Assembly (NCBI GenBank): GCA_019055375.1
Contig: JAHQIW010005587.1
Coordinates: 39,651-103,650 of the forward strand
Source of the DNA: Parelaphostrongylus tenuis
Lineage: Eukaryota; Nematoda; Chromadorea; Rhabditida; Metastrongylidae
Reading direction: 5' to 3'
Length of the DNA: 64,000 nucleotides
The stretch's first letter is position 1. Each line of letters opens with the position of its first letter. Under the pieces are notes generated by a model. It saw only the letters and a program-made list of their open reading frames with translations, ran no database searches and was not told where the DNA came from. The position numbers and the translations under genes are program-made. This document shows, one piece after another, positions 46,201-56,689 of the stretch.

Positions 46201-47650
46201 TCCACTGACTGTTTACTGAATGTTGCAACAGCCAGGTCATAAAAAACAGTCGATACTTGCTTCTGAATCAAATAGACATAACCAATTTGTGATTGTTTTG
46301 GTGTTGATATCCCTATCAATAAAAAGAGCTACTCTACTTAGGAAAGGTTTCCCCAAACTTAGACGCGTCATTATAAGAAGGCTTGTACCCAATAACCACC
46401 TCATACATCACTCAAAAACAACTATCAGGCGCATTGAAATTTGAGCGAGGTCTCAAAATCGCGAAGGTGTGATATTTCACAAATACCAGCCAGGAGCAAT
46501 AGATTGTACAAAACTGCCCGTCCAGGGATTTTCTTCACTTGATGCGCGCGTAAATATTGCACCGCAGACTTTTCTTAATGCGAAATGTCTTCCCGCGCAA
46601 CCGACTGAAGCAAAAGGCATCGTGCAACTGACGATGCTGAAAGGTTGAAAGACGTGTTTTGAACAGTATAACTTCCCATAACTCCTCGCCTTGTGCATGG
46701 CTCGAAAATAACTATCAGACAAATTGAATTTGAGCGATTCCTTAACAGACACTGGAAATGAAATGTAAGCGAGAATTTGGTTAAACGACCGCTGCAAACA
46801 AATATTGCTGCCTTTTGTACAAAACCACACAGCTCTTAACACCGACTGGCTTTATTTTGTGGTTTCAATCGCTCATACGAGCAAAGTGGTATTCTATAAT
46901 ATCATTAACTCTCCAATTGCCGTTAATAATTCGACGACTAGTTTACAAGAGTTGATTCGTCAATTCGTTCACATCCTGTGTCATTTCTGCTAAACTATCC
47001 GTTCAGGGTTTCAAAGGTAGGAAAAGGCAGTGAAAATGTTTGACATTTCCTTCTAGAAAACCTTACGCTTGCGGTCAAACTTTATATCAATTTCGATATC
47101 ATCTGCCGTGTTCTGAAACTTTCATGAACGTCGAACGAAGCTGAATAATATGAATAATTTATTAGATTATAATGAACAATTTTATGTTGTGCCAGCTCCG
47201 TGTTGTTGCATTTCCGCCTTGTAGGAGTTCCTTGTTATAGAACTTCCGTGTAGAAGTAGTTCTGTGTTGCAAGAGCTTCGTGATTTAGCAGTCACATTGT
47301 TGCGAATGAATTACTGAGTGAGGGGCAGTTTCGCAGCAGAATTTTTCCTATACTTCGAATACAATTTTTACTAGAGCGGCGGATTTCAGTCAATATTCCC
47401 ATGATCGTGTTTGATTAAATATCATGCGAACAGAAAAGGTAGGTCATTTTTCTGGACTGGCTGTCTATTAGTCGTCAGGTCCTTCAGCGTGGTTGGAGCC
47501 CCATATGAAGGGACAACTCTGGCTTTATTCGTGCAATGCTTCACCCTATTCGATTCATCTTTATGTGAGGACCTTGTAAATCAAGATAAGAAGAAGAGCA
47601 TAAGAGCATTTACTATGGACAAGCTACTCAATTCATTGTGGCGCTGAAGA
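46200..47650 (+). repeat. Segmental repeat D, copy 2
   Basis: Matches 26,090-27,205. Includes the minisatellite-like CGTGTTGTTGCATTTCCGCC stretch with GAGTTCCTTGTTATAGAA repeats (47,190-47,290) and TTCAGCGTGGTTGGAG near 47,480. A decayed HHR-type element is inserted or retained in its left part. Confidence 0.5.
46405..46735. mobile_element. HHR-IR4: decayed hammerhead inverted element
   Basis: The plus-strand CTGACGA with GTTGAAAGACGTGTTTTGAAC at 46,627-46,665 resembles the family ribozyme with altered stem III and cleavage site. The inner GAGCAATAGATTGTACAAAACT and hairpin (TTCACTTGATG) correspond to HHR-IR3 and IR5. The left hammerhead is not recognisable. The flank AACTATCAGGCGCATTGAAA recurs in direct orientation at 46,710. 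Confidence 0.4.
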
Positions 47651-48589
47651 AAACGAAACAGTTGAAATGCTAGCCAGTTAAAGATTATAGTAGCTTGTGT
47701 AAGCTCATTAATAAGAACAAGTGATGTTAATCAATAGCGAGGTTCAATATGTACTGAAGATCAACGCTGCCTTTTATTTGAGAACAAGACACATCGTAGA
47801 ATATGGACAGGCCACTTTATGTGATTCGGCAGCTGCAACGTCAATAGTACTGCTCGCTTACTCAAATGAGTGCTCATTAGTACTTCAACATTTTCACAGG
47901 TGGATAATGGGCAGAACTCCACTTGGCAGATCACAGAGCTGATATTCAACGGACGAGACTGATGGGATGAGACGTGTTATCTAAAGAACCTTTTATCCCA
48001 AGATTTCTACAATTAAGAAATTGAAGTTTGCTCCGCTGAGCTTTATCCGAGTCATATTGCACTTACCACGCAAAGAATGAGAAGATTCTTCTTGATCGAA
48101 AGGTGTTGAAGAGTGCTCTTCAATTTTAACGTAAAACATTGTGGTTGTTCTGTTTGCAAATGACAATTTGAAGACATTGCCAGCATGTTGAATCATCGGC
48201 TCTTCTGTGAAAGATTCATTAGCGCTAGATATATCGAAACTAAATAAGCATTAGCTTCTTGTTTTGATAGGATTACGAAAAGCAATGTTGCCGTTGTACT
48301 CTCCTTCTGCTTTCATTAGGATATCCGTAGTGAGCAAATAAATAGGAAAAGAGTGCCACGCACCATTTTCTCAGGCATAAAAGAGCATATTGTCAGTGCT
48401 ACTTGTTCACGAACTCAAACTGAGAAGTATAATATTAGTTTTCAACAGGAGAAGCATTACGGCAACTATTCTGCTATAATTGGCCTGGTCATTTTGCTGT
48501 AGTGTAAATGCCAACTTTCCTTCAACCTCGGTTTGCTGATCAATATATCGAAATAGAAAATTTGCTCAATATCGTTGATCTTAACCTTG
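47651..48589. other. No gene
   Basis: Only short overlapping frames on both strands, without recognisable domains or repeats. Confidence 0.35.
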
Positions 48590-48870
48590 GAGGTCACACG
48601 GGATTTGAAACCCGTCTCTTACTCTTTTTGGAGAGTCCTGCTAACCAATGCACTGTCTAGCGTCCGCACTGCCATTACTCCTTTTTCGATTCAGTTGTAA
48701 CGATCTGTCACCAGCCGACCTTCAACGGCTTGACCTGGTAGCCGACATCGACATTCAAAGTTATGAGCAGAAAAGAGAGCCGGTAGCATTGTTTAGCACC
48801 CATCGAAAAGGGTGATGTACGGGTACAAATCCCGTCAAATATTCAAAGTTTCGCACAACATTATCGGATA
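48590..48870. repeat. Opposed pair of tRNA-derived SINE-like repeats
   Basis: A minus tRNA-like copy (48,590-48,672; B-box GGGTTTCAAATCCC) and a plus copy (48,783-48,835; B-box-like GGGTACAAATCCC) face away from each other around a shared head region (48,700-48,775, with ACGATCTGTCACCAGCCG and GGTAGCCGACATCGACATT). The pair forms an imperfect palindrome. Two Pol III-like boxes pointing outward would be needed for transcription; mismatches make this doubtful. Confidence 0.45.
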
Positions 48871-49984
48871 TATTTTTTTGTAAAATAATGCCTATCGCTG
48901 AAATCGGATACTGTAAAATCTCTTAGATGAGAGTGCTCTATGCTGGAAAGCAGTACTTGGTATTAATAGTAGTTTCCAGTAATTTTATTGATTTAGTAAT
49001 TTTTATTAATTATATTTATTCTTATTCCTGGAAGAAAAAATTCAAAAAATTTACAAAAAGCTTCATCACAGAAAAGCGCTGGTGTTTGTTCTTCCTTCTT
49101 TGCAGGAATCAAACCACTCTTCTTCGTGGAATTTTAGGGGAAAAAAAAGATGATAGTTGTTCATGCAAGGAAATTATTGTAAATAGCAATTAGAGGTAAA
49201 CCACATTTTTTCGACACCATTTGATATAAAGGTACAAAGAGTTCGGTCAGTGCAAAGAAAAGTTTTGAAGGTATCCTCACATTTTTGATCGCCATATCAC
49301 TATTTTGGTTATGGGTCTATGCTGGCACTTGACTTTGACTAGAATTGTGAGACTTCAATGAACTCTGCGGCATAGAGCAAACGCGTCTGGAAAAAACGAA
49401 AATTCGACATAGCAATCCTATAGGTTAGAGTTATAGGGGAACCATGACTAAGTTTTCGATGCTCTTCGCGGCGCTCATGGGGTCAAACTCTACTCCCCCA
49501 ACACTCTCCAGCAATCAGTAACAAAAGCCTCATGAAACGGTACAGCCAAGCTATCCTTGGGATTGCGAGGAAACGAACTTAAACCAGTTTTCTATGACAT
49601 TCTAAAAAAAACAACGCAAAAAGAACGATTGTATGCTCAAAAGTGCTGTGGATCTGCACAGTGAAAAAACACTATGAGAAGTCTCAAGAGAATGCTAGAA
49701 AGTGGCTAAACATAGGGCGCAAAAGGCACACGACAACGAGTCTTGAACATCAGTCACAGCCCCTGAGGCAAGAAATCAAAAAAGGGTCCACTTGTTGGAG
49801 TTTTTAAAATAAGTTCAGCGATATGGCACTTTATCTCTGTTTAATCCTTCAGCCTGAGTAAGTTCAAATGTTGATTGTTCAGAATTCATGAATGACATTG
49901 TTCCATTTGATGAGATTAATGACGGCTTTTTCTTAGTGGGTGAAACTGCCTTGACGTAAACGTTCGAATTGGGTTTTGATATGA
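48871..49984. other. No gene
   Basis: A Leu/Phe/Lys-rich 88-codon plus frame (48,927-49,193) has no known domain. At 49,620-49,672 lies the short CTGTGGATCTGCACAGTGAA repeat related to 1,938 and 32,523. The remainder is unremarkable. Confidence 0.35.
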
Positions 49985-52290
49985 GATCACATAGGCTCGC
50001 AGTGCACCCTACCCATCAAAACAAAAGTCTTATATACTGGCTCATATCACGTGAGTTCACAATGTGTTCCTCTCTACTGTTTATAGTTGTTTTGGGAGCA
50101 TTAATCCAAAACGCTTCCAAAATCTTTCGCGCTGATGTTTTATTTTACTGCGCAAGGATGGTGACTTGATATCAAAATCTACTCCGTCGTAATTTGTGCT
50201 CTATGTGTGCTAGCGGGGTGTTTCTTTTATTGTGACGCTTGTCAGCTAGGTGTTCTTCTATGCGGGCATAGAGCGGCCTACTCGTTTCGCCAATGTATTT
50301 ATCGCTACATGCTTTGCAAAAGATTAGGTAGACTGTACCTACGCTCAGGCAGTCACTGTCTTTGTGTTAGGACATATTTTGCAATTTTCCATTTTACAGA
50401 GACGATCATATAAACGGTTACGAACAAATTAGCGCTTTAGATTCGGTAGTATTTCAGTGATAGCTACCGATTTCTCTAAATCTCCTCTTTTCAAACAGCG
50501 TTTTATAGCTGTACTTATCTCATTCAAAAAAACGGGAGGATAAATGGGATTTTTCCTTCCACCAAATTTTCGTTATGAGGCGTGTAGTTTCCTCTAAGCC
50601 CAAGCCGAGGTGTTACAAATTCCTATCCATTAAAAGTGGCTATTTTGTGAACCAGTTTAACGGATTCTACTCTCAGCTTCCCTCAGTACACAAATTGGCG
50701 GCTGTTCGAAACGTGTTGTTTACTAACGCCTTTTTCGTATGTGAGGAGAGATAGTGAACCAGGACATTCTTATCACTTCGCTTTCGATACCACTTTGTTA
50801 TCTAGCCGTTCTCGGTTAATTTCATTTGCATGTTCAAGAAAGGGAGCCAATTATCTTTTGGTATCTCACTGGTAAATCTTACATACTCTGACTGCTCATT
50901 TTCAACCTGAAACAAATATCCAATTCCTCGTGAGTGAAACAGATAACCAAACAATCATCTAAATACCTACAGTTGAGTAATGGCCGGAGACCCATCACCG
51001 GCGCTTCCAACTCTCGACGTAAAGGCAATAACCAGGCTAAGTGCCAGTCGCTGCCCCATTGCCAGCCCTCTTATTTGAACATAATATTTCCCCGACCATC
51101 TGAAGATTGAGCAGTTCAGGCGCTCTTTTAATAGTGCCATGAACTGATGAGTCGACGACCCACACATGTTTACAGATCAATGCTGTTGTATTAGAAGCTC
51201 GTGTGTGCCTTGCAATGCAGAGTCATTCGACACGTTGGTAAAGAGAGCGATGAGGTCGAATGACTCCATTTCGTACACGTTATTTGAATTCGCGTTACAA
51301 AGGCGGTCCAAGAACATCTGAATGTCCGTCAGATGGGCTGTAATGTCTCTTAGCAACTGCGATGTTATTAGAGTTAAAAACCATGCTATCTTGTCCGTCG
51401 GCCCGTCTCCATAGCTGATGATGGGTCTAACTTTGAATCAGATGGATCGTTAGACATTATATAATCAGTGGATACTAACTTATGTGTCTTAATAAGTAAG
51501 TATGGTACAGGACATGTTAGTGAGTAGATTTCAAATTGGGCTATGATAGATGTTCTCAAACCTGCCGCATTTTACGTTGCGGATTCACTCATCGTTTAAT
51601 TTGCGGTTTTGCCTTTTGAATTCCTTTCCAGACGATGATCGGTAAAGCGAAGCATCTTCGGTATGCCTATTCGTTATTGCGATACCTAGCTGTTGAGAAA
51701 TAACTACAAATTCTCCACCTTTATCACTAAATGATAGATTTATCCTTTCTTCTTTTATGAACTCTTGAATCTCTTGCATGCCATGCTTTTGTAGTTCGGT
51801 GAGATTCGAGTGAAGGCGTTTTGAACGATAATGAATAAGGATCTTAAAGGTTTCGTCCGCAAATTTCCGGAATTTTCCATTAACCCTCTCGCTGGGGTCT
51901 TCTTGCCTGCAGAACGACTGAGGAAATGGTGGTGTTGATACAACCTCTACTTGCCGCTCACTCCTATTGTTCTCTTCATTTCTGGACTTTTTACAAAGTT
52001 TATCTTGCGATTCATGTAAGCTGCATTCAACCCTAAGCAAGGAATCCTCAAAATGTGTTGAGGTGGTGAGAAGCATGAACCCAATTCTAATAGGGAGCGC
52101 GCACTATCAGGATGAGTTATGCCTCCTAACACAGTGACCCTTGAATTTCTTTGTACATTATTTGCCTTATTGTGACTCGCTTAATCTTCGTTAGCGGTAT
52201 CCGTATGCCCTTTTAAAATCATGTTATGTGATAGAGTCAAAAGATCATCGAACTTTTTTCGTGAAGTAACTTTAGCATTCTGTCATTCTA
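49985..52290 (-). mobile_element. Penelope-like retroelement, nearly full length, dead
   Basis: 5' to 3' on minus: a 5' region (to 52,290), an N-terminal region (51,585-52,076: SERQVEVVSTPPF, then SDKGGEFVVISQQL, a typical PLE pre-RT motif), RT core (SFDLIALFTNVSNDSALQ near 51,240; RGLAMGQRLALSL near 51,050; catalytic YLDD in CRYLDDCLVICF near 50,960; WLPFLNMQMKL and TKWYRK near 50,840), a linker, and GIY-YIG (50,060-50,370: GTVYLIFCKACSDKYIGET, RPLYARIEEHLADK, KILEAFWI). PLE proteins combine RT and GIY-YIG endonuclease to copy RNA into a cut target. Stops and frameshifts occur after the first RT block, after the catalytic box and at the 3' end. The catalytic aspartates survive. Confidence 0.85.
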
Positions 52291-52314
52291 TGGAGTGAAA
52301 AAAATTGACCTTTC

Positions 52315-52351
52315 CAGGCTCTGAAGAAGGCGAACTGCCGAAACGTCAGCT
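52315..52351 (+). ncRNA. PLE hammerhead ribozyme, intact core
   Basis: GGCT, CTGAAGA, stem II GGC-GAACT-GCC, GAAAC, triplet GTC, AGCT. Stem I pairs over four positions including one G-U. It sits 25 bases beyond the 5' end of the minus-strand PLE but points the other way, so it belongs to another PLE tail or to an inverted terminal copy rather than to that element's own direct terminal repeat. Confidence 0.7.
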
Positions 52352-53937
52352 GTTGAGTAAAGATCAATGTAACACCACGTGTTTGGTTTACAAGTGAAGA
52401 TTAGGAATCAATGAAGCGTGCCGATGTTATAAGATAGTCGGTCTTGGAACTGCTACGAATAGTCGAATAAATGGCACATCCTTCAGTGCATAAGGAATCT
52501 TTCCAGACAAGTCTGATCAATTAACCGATCCCGAAGAAATGAAAGGTTTGGTGAGCCTTGAACGATGGACTGAGCCTCGAACCATTGATTGATCGATCAC
52601 ATGTGATACAGAGCACCTTTGGCCACTACGACATTAGCGTTCATCGTTCAGGAGCAGGTCGAATCAAACGGTCAGCCCCTAAAGGACGACATGTACCAGT
52701 TGAGATATACGATTGTTTTGAGACCTTTCCCGAGTGAGCAAAAGCTTTCTCTCATACACTTGGTAATCATTCAAAATCGTAAATCTCTGCAATCTCGAAG
52801 ATATGTTTGATCTCTGAAGAAAAAACTCTTATTACGTTATACCAGCAAAAATAAAATCATGTTTCATGCCCAATTTGCTTCCATTGCCCGGCTTGTGGAC
52901 TTCACTATGGCTTGTCACCAAAGTTTTACTGGTCATTCAATAGCCCAAATTTCAAAAAGTTTTGTGATATAATCGATTCTTTTGAAGTTTTTTCATGAGA
53001 ACGCTGTAAGAGGGAAAAAAAAGATAACGTTTTACACCTAAAATGTTACCCCGCTGCTTGGATGTCATAGCAGGTTATTAATAAGTATAGGTAATGTTTA
53101 TGAGTCATCTTGTCGTTATATAGAAAATGAAATATCACGAGTGAGCCTTTTATGAAGGTTTTTTGACATAAAGAACGACAAATTGTCTCAAAATTCTTCA
53201 TTTTTCAGCTGTACTATCACGTTCTTGTAAAATATAACCAATTTTTCAACCATTATTGTGCATTTGTATCGCTTGTCTCACAAAACCGCAGTCTAGAAGC
53301 ACATCTTCTACTATTAAAATCCTCTAATAGAGGTCTCTGTGGAGGAAATTGTAGTACTTAGCTAGAGCAAGTGTCGAATAAGCGCGCGTTTAAGATTTCG
53401 GAGTACGATACATCAACTACCAGTATGCATGTCTCAAAAAAAAAGCATTTTTCAGCTCGCTTAGAAAACGAACATTCATTGGAATTGTTGCGACTTGTGC
53501 TATCAAATGGTCATAGAAGTTTAAGAGAAAAACTGTGTCGAGCGAAAAGTACTTAAATGTGCAACACAATTCTATTTTTACTGCTACAGGGCGCTAAGAA
53601 ATTTCTTTTCAAATAACATGCATACTGTTGAAACTCTCGAGATTTAAGCTATCGATCGGTTGATGAAGGCTATGGCTCAATGTTAATGTTGCGAAATTCA
53701 TCCACATACCGGTGCAAGATATTGGTGCTCTCATGTGAGATGCGACATTAACAGCGCTACAGCGCAACAAAAGTATTTTTTGGTAAATCGAAACACTGCC
53801 AAGTTCATCGATTTTTGTGCTATCAAGAAACACTGAATTTTTTTTGGAGGAAACAACTGTTCAGCGAAAAATGCATGAGTGTGAAATAAAACTATATTTT
53901 TACCCTTTGTTTCGAGTGTTTTCTTAAAACCACAGCT
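52352..53937. other. No gene; low-copy repeat traces
   Basis: 52,530-52,640 resembles 15,590-15,760. 53,030-53,160 resembles the reverse complement of 24,420-24,560. Short frames near 53,371 and 53,609-53,940 have no known domains. Confidence 0.35.
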
Positions 53938-54425
53938 CAAATTTCAATATGCCTTGCAATCATTTCTGAGCCACGCATGTCAGTGGTCTGTCCAAACAGG
54001 GCTGACTTATAGAGCCCGATACACGTGTTTCGATCTTGCGATCTCGTCAGTCGGGCACTTACCCTTTCTCGTCTTTTGCTAATCTCTGTGGGAGAAACAC
54101 TTTCTTAAGAAACACTGTGCTTAAGAAAACACTCAAACGAAGGTTATTATGTATGAATGTACTAGCCACGAGCAATCGAGTGCACAACACTCTGTGTTCG
54201 GTGAGTTTTTCACTGGACAAAGAGTGTAAAGCGTTCGTCGTCGCTAACTTCTAGTGTGGGAACTGGAGCTCCCACAGAGATTAGCAGAAGACGAGATAGG
54301 GTAACTACCCGACTGACGAAATCTCAAAATCGAATCACGTGCATTGGGCTCTGTAATACAGCTCTGTTTGACAGACCATTGACATGCGTGGCTCAACAAA
54401 TGAGTGCAAAGTGTATTTTTTCCGT
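53938..54425. mobile_element. HHR-IR5: inverted-repeat element capped by two hammerheads
   Basis: Outer arms GAGCCACGCATGTCAGTGGT and ACCATTGACATGCGTGGCTC are mirrored, followed inward by opposed hammerheads (minus 54,012-54,058; plus 54,306-54,350). Inner arms come next (CTCGTCTTTTGCTAATCTCT / AGAGATTAGCAGAAGACGAG), then a central hairpin with CACTC...GAGTG ends (54,190-54,228; TGTTCGGTGA with TCACTGGACA). The same order of parts is found in HHR-IR3 and IR6, which defines the family. There is no coding capacity. Confidence 0.75.
54012..54058 (-). ncRNA. Type I hammerhead ribozyme, complete
   Basis: Minus strand: stem I GCCCGA / TCGGGC fully paired, CTGACGA, stem II GATC-GCAA-GATC (GNRA loop), GAAA, stem III ACA-CG-TGT, triplet GTA. 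Cleavage is predicted between 54,020 and 54,019. All conserved core positions are satisfied. This is the most convincing ribozyme of the window. The partner on the plus strand (54,306-54,350) has CTGACGA but GAAT instead of GAAA. Confidence 0.85.
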
Positions 54426-55939
54426 TACGACCAAATATAAAAACATAGAAAAATAGAACGCAACGTCAAAATTTTCGAGATCTAAGCTATCAAATGATTA
54501 CTAAATTGCTGGAAAGAGCAAAAAATGCGTTGGAAAAGTACCGACTTCTTTAGAGACACATATTTCTAATCAATAGTCTACATGATGCCAATGTTCCAAG
54601 CCATTAACTTGACACAATTGTCCCTTCACGCTTGAAATTCTTCAAATGTCCAAAAGTTCCCAACTTTTTTTTAGAATACTTCACCTCCAAATAATTGGAA
54701 AGAAACGACGTGACTGGTATAAAACCTTGGTTATAGTTAGAGTAATCGATGATCTCTTATCGAGCACAACTTGCATCATCATTTTTGACAAATTTATTCG
54801 TTGTTTTCCAAGTTTTATTCACTTTGATCACTTTTGGGCCTTACAAAAACTAAGGTTGATCAAAAACTGGAGATATTTGTTGTGACACCCTTTTTACAAT
54901 TTAGTACAGTTGATTGACTGCTAAATTCAGTATGAGTGTGTAGTGAACCAGCGTTTTTCTGTATACACGCCACAATATCTGAACCAAAAGCGTATAAGAG
55001 AACAGAAAAACTTTTTTTGTTCAACAGAGAAATAAAAATATTTCAAAAATTTCTGCAAAACAGAGGAAAACCCTTATCAAACGACGAAAATCGCGTACTG
55101 CTGCGCAATGCGCTCCTGCATGCATTTTTTATCATTCAGGGTTAAGACGAACAATAATCATAAATGTCATAACTGATGTTATTACTACTCACTACTTCTA
55201 AGTGCTACTAAAAGACGGTTTTTTTTGGAAGCCGTAGCTCGAACCTAACATTATGCATTTTTTTACACAAACGAAGTATCGTGGGTTTCGCCTTCTCGAA
55301 AGAGTGAAAATATCAGATTAACCATAGCTTATCCGCCAAGTATCTTAGTTACTTCTTTCAAAAAACCGCTAAGTGTAAATTTCAATAACAACAAGGGCTT
55401 TCAACATGCTCGTCGCTTTTTGTAATTGAACTGTTTTCTAAGTGAAGGACCGATAAATGCAGACATCACACGGATATGTGCCGTAGCTTCCATATCAAAA
55501 CAGTTGTTTCATCTATATCTGGATATACACCAAAGACCCAAATATGAGCTAGGAGGGGAAATTCATCGTCTAATCTCACAATATTATATATAAAAATAAT
55601 ATATTATAACTATGATTCTGATGTAAATGCTGCAGCACAAGTCCGCGTGATCTCCTATGCTTAGTCTATAATTGACTTTGGGAAGAGATTATAAAAAGCG
55701 TTATGTCTGTCGGAGGTTGTTTTGTACTTAGTTGCGCTCTGAATTCGGTGAATTTTCAAGGTGATGCAATAGCAGTGCCGCTGAATAGGTCGTGGAGCAA
55801 TTTCTTCCTCACTCTGACGAAGACATAACCGCTGAAACAGTTGTGTGAATGAACTATATTTCGTAAGTCTTACAGTGGATTGTTGGAGTGGGATACCACC
55901 AGGCAGAGATTACATGGATTCGAAATGCAGCTCCTGCTT
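54426..55939. other. No gene; decayed hammerhead-like spot
   Basis: Short frames only. At 55,813-55,850 the plus strand has CTGACGA, then CGCTGAAACAGTTG, a possible decayed PLE hammerhead, opposite in strand to the PLE fragment on its right. That arrangement repeats the one at 52.3 kb. Confidence 0.35.
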
Positions 55940-56403
55940 CAAGATTACAATCTCATACACTGTCTCATATTCATGTGCAGTCACGAAATATTCCCGCCTG
56001 CCGGCGGTATCTCATGTTTCGTTACCAGTTTCTCTAAATACGCTGATTTCAAACAACATTTTATAACTATACTTGTCTCGTTTAAAAAGGAAAACGAGGA
56101 TTAGTGGAATTCTGCTTTCGTTAAAATTGTCGTTTGACATCTGCCTTTCGCTAAATCTACATCGCAAAGCTACAATTCCGTATCCATTATAATTGCATTT
56201 TCCAAGCCAGTTTCAGGAATTTTATTCTCTGATTTTTCCAGTAAACACATCAGCGGCTGTTCGAAACATGTGTTTACAAGCGTTTTTTTGTAGGTGAGGA
56301 GTGAGAGGAGAGGTAATACCTCGGTATTACTTGGTTGTGGAAAAAGCTCCTTAACACTAGTTGAAACTCCATAGTGTATACGTAATCTCAAAAAAGACAA
56401 CAA
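55940..56403 (-). mobile_element. PLE RT C-terminal fragment
   Basis: Minus strand: LPLLSLLTYKKTLVNT (PLE HYLSSHP-KKTLVNT region after the RT), then a linker with ENAIIMD, later TSIAIK-type and TGNET-type segments in shifted frames. It lacks the catalytic RT part and the endonuclease, so it is a truncated relic. Confidence 0.55.
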
Positions 56404-56424
56404 CAGTTATTCTTTTTAGAATCT

Positions 56425-56640
56425 TCTGCTAACGATTGCAAGCTTGCAGATCCCCTCGAAAAATCATCCCTTGGGCTGTAAATCGAAAAAACTCCTGACA
56501 TGCTTCTTCAACTTGATCAAATGTGTGGAATCGAAATCGGCGTCCACGCAGAAAAATTTCCATTGGGCAGAAAAGACCATAATAGTGACTGCGAAGCATT
56601 TGGACTGTAAGCTGAGTGCGGCAAGACCTCGACTCGTTCC
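56425..56640 (-). mobile_element. Mariner transposase C-terminal fragment
   Basis: Minus strand: VEVLPHSAYSPNASQSLL in one frame, then PMEIFLRGRRF, FDQVEEACQEFF and a WQK-like end in the next. This matches the C-terminus of mariner-type transposases, where VLPHPAYSPDLAPSDY contains the third catalytic Asp. Here that Asp is not preserved and a frameshift follows. No inverted terminal repeat is identified. It lies between a PLE fragment and an RTE element. Confidence 0.7.
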
Positions 56641-56689
56641 AAATTATCAGACTTTTTAGTCTTGTTTGCAGTGCGTGACTTAGCATTGT

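Noticed and set aside
46477..46842. 121-codon minus frame
   Set aside because: It overlaps the decayed hammerhead element HHR-IR4 and segmental repeat D and has no domain.
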